DNA from: Campylobacter sp. RM16189
GTDB taxonomy: Bacteria > Campylobacterota > Campylobacteria > Campylobacterales > Campylobacteraceae
Direction: 5' to 3'
Assembly: GCF_012978815.1 (NCBI RefSeq)
Contig: NZ_LIWR01000001.1
Span: 1-64,000 of the forward strand
DNA: 64,000 bases
Shown piece after piece: positions 63,268 through 64,000 of this stretch. Position numbers and translations under genes: made by a program. The notes under the pieces are model-generated. The model did no database searches, was not told where the DNA came from, and saw only the letters and a list, made by a program, of their open reading frames with translations. Numbering within the stretch: position 1 is the first letter of the stretch; each line of letters opens with the position of its first letter.

Positions 63268-64000
63268 TTATTTTTCGGCTTTTAGAAGTTCTAAAAGTGC
63301 AAATTTAAGCTCATTTATATTTTCCCCGCTTGCAGACGATATCGGCATGATAAAAAACGGTTTGGCAGCATCAAATTCATACACGTCTTGCTTGTAGCTT
63401 AAAAGATCGCTTCCAAGCCCAAGACTCTTAATGAAGTCCGAAATTTTATCCACCTCTTCGCAAGCATCAAGCCTAGTAAGTGCGATAGCATAATCCCTGC
63501 CGCCAAGCTCACTTGAAAATTTGCTAACCTCGGCTTTAAGAGTGCCAAACTGCTCTTTAAGGGTTCGGTAATTGGCAAGATCTAGCATATAAAGTAAAAC
63601 TTTAGTCCGCTCAATATGCTTTAAAAACTGCACTCCAAGCCCTCTTCCGTCGCTTGCCCCCTCAATAATGCCAGGGATATCAGCCATAACAAAGCCGCTA
63701 TATTCATCAACTTCTACAAGACCGAGCTTTGGCGTGAGTGTCGTAAATTCATAGTTGGCAATCTGCGGCTTGGCGTTTGAAACGGTTGAAATGAGCGTGC
63801 TTTTGCCGACATTTGGAAAGCCGACAAGCCCTACGTCGGCTATGAGCTTAAGCTCAAGACGAACGTTGCAAATTTCTTCCGGAGTGCCCTTTTGGGCGTA
63901 TTCGGGAGCTTGATTAGTCGAGCTTTTAAAATGCACGTTGCCAAGTCCGCCTTTGCCGCCCTTTAAAAACATCTTGCGCTCGCCCTGCTGCGTTAAATCA
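63268..64000 (-). CDS. obg: GTPase Obg/CgtA, C-terminal part (cut by window edge)
   Basis: Obg is an essential GTPase acting on 50S assembly and stress response. The N-terminal glycine-rich OB-like domain is outside the window except for its end ([14 protein letters not shown]); the frame reads on to base 64000. G1 is [13 protein letters not shown]3 [16 protein letters not shown], and a TRLD motif serves as the guanine-specificity site. There is no long C-terminal OCT domain after the G domain. Confidence 0.95.
   Translation of the reverse strand, partial: DLTQQGERKMFLKGGKGGLGNVHFKSSTNQAPEYAQKGTPEEICNVRLELKLIADVGLVGFPNVGKSTLISTVSNAKPQIANYEFTTLTPKLGLVEVDEYSGFVMADIPGIIEGASDGRGLGVQFLKHIERTKVLLYMLDLANYRTLKEQFGTLKAEVSKFSSELGGRDYAIALTRLDACEEVDKISDFIKSLGLGSDLLSYKQDVYEFDAAKPFFIMPISSASGENINELKFALLELLKAEK

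Overview
The window is a gene-dense, AT-rich chromosomal segment of a Campylobacterota bacterium, almost certainly a Campylobacter species. Three things support this. Several gene blocks follow the order I remember from C. jejuni: gyrA-flgP-flgQ-flgR-asd; fliY-fliM-fliA-(membrane protein)-flhG-flhF-folK-aroQ; bamA/tyrA-M23 peptidase-lpxC-tsaB-thrB-ylxR-infB-rbfA-rimP; accD-rlmH-dksA-dus; and obg-fmt-birA-parA-parB-atpF'FHAGDC-tolQRAB-pal-cpoB-slyD-fabD-pfs. The ATP synthase operon has the epsilonproteobacterial form, with a b' gene and without atpB or atpE. Promoters are mostly AT-rich -10 boxes without a clear -35. The nickel ECF transporter and the merged flagellar and envelope blocks fit a non-jejuni Campylobacter. 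I cannot name the species.

Layout. 1-3.1 kb (minus): a chemoreceptor cut by the window edge, hemE, and an Rrf2 regulator with an NAD(P)-binding reductase that has two palindromic operators upstream. 3.2-14.4 kb (plus): an ABC-type membrane protein, lepA, two YajG-like lipoproteins, comF, gyrA, the flagellar genes flgP/flgQ/flgR, asd and yqhA. 14.4-17.5 kb (minus): a five-gene nickel ECF transporter. 17.6-20.4 kb (minus): prs, then about 860 bp of decayed coding sequence, then mnmA. 20.5-28.3 kb (minus): a LOG-family gene and a flagellar/chemotaxis-regulation operon that also carries pepP-like, folK and aroQ genes. 28.5-30.6 kb (plus): an aminofutalosine deaminase-type hydrolase and sppA. 30.6-33.9 kb (minus): ribD and bamA. 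33.9-46.7 kb (plus): tyrA, an M23 peptidase, lpxC, a tsaB-like gene with an odd start, thrB, the infB translation cluster, accD, rlmH, dksA, a membrane protein, dus and recO. 46.7-64 kb (minus): ttcA, pfs, fabD, slyD, the Tol-Pal system, ATP synthase, parA/parB, birA, fmt and obg (cut by the window edge).

The genes serve core physiology: envelope assembly and integrity (BamA, LpxC, Tol-Pal, M23 peptidase), flagellar assembly and gene control (FlgP, FlgQ, FlgR, FlhF, FlhG, FliA, FliM, FliY), translation and tRNA modification, energy conversion, and nickel uptake. SlyD, with a very His/Cys-rich tail, is a likely intracellular nickel handler alongside the transporter. I see no rRNA, tRNA, CRISPR array, insertion sequence, prophage or toxin/defence island. 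No clearly new multi-gene system is visible. The best leads are the paired TTGTAA-N9-TTACAA operators, the decayed locus between prs and mnmA, the tsaB-like gene that appears to start on ATA inside the lpxC stop codon, and a tandem lipoprotein pair with an added four-cysteine module.
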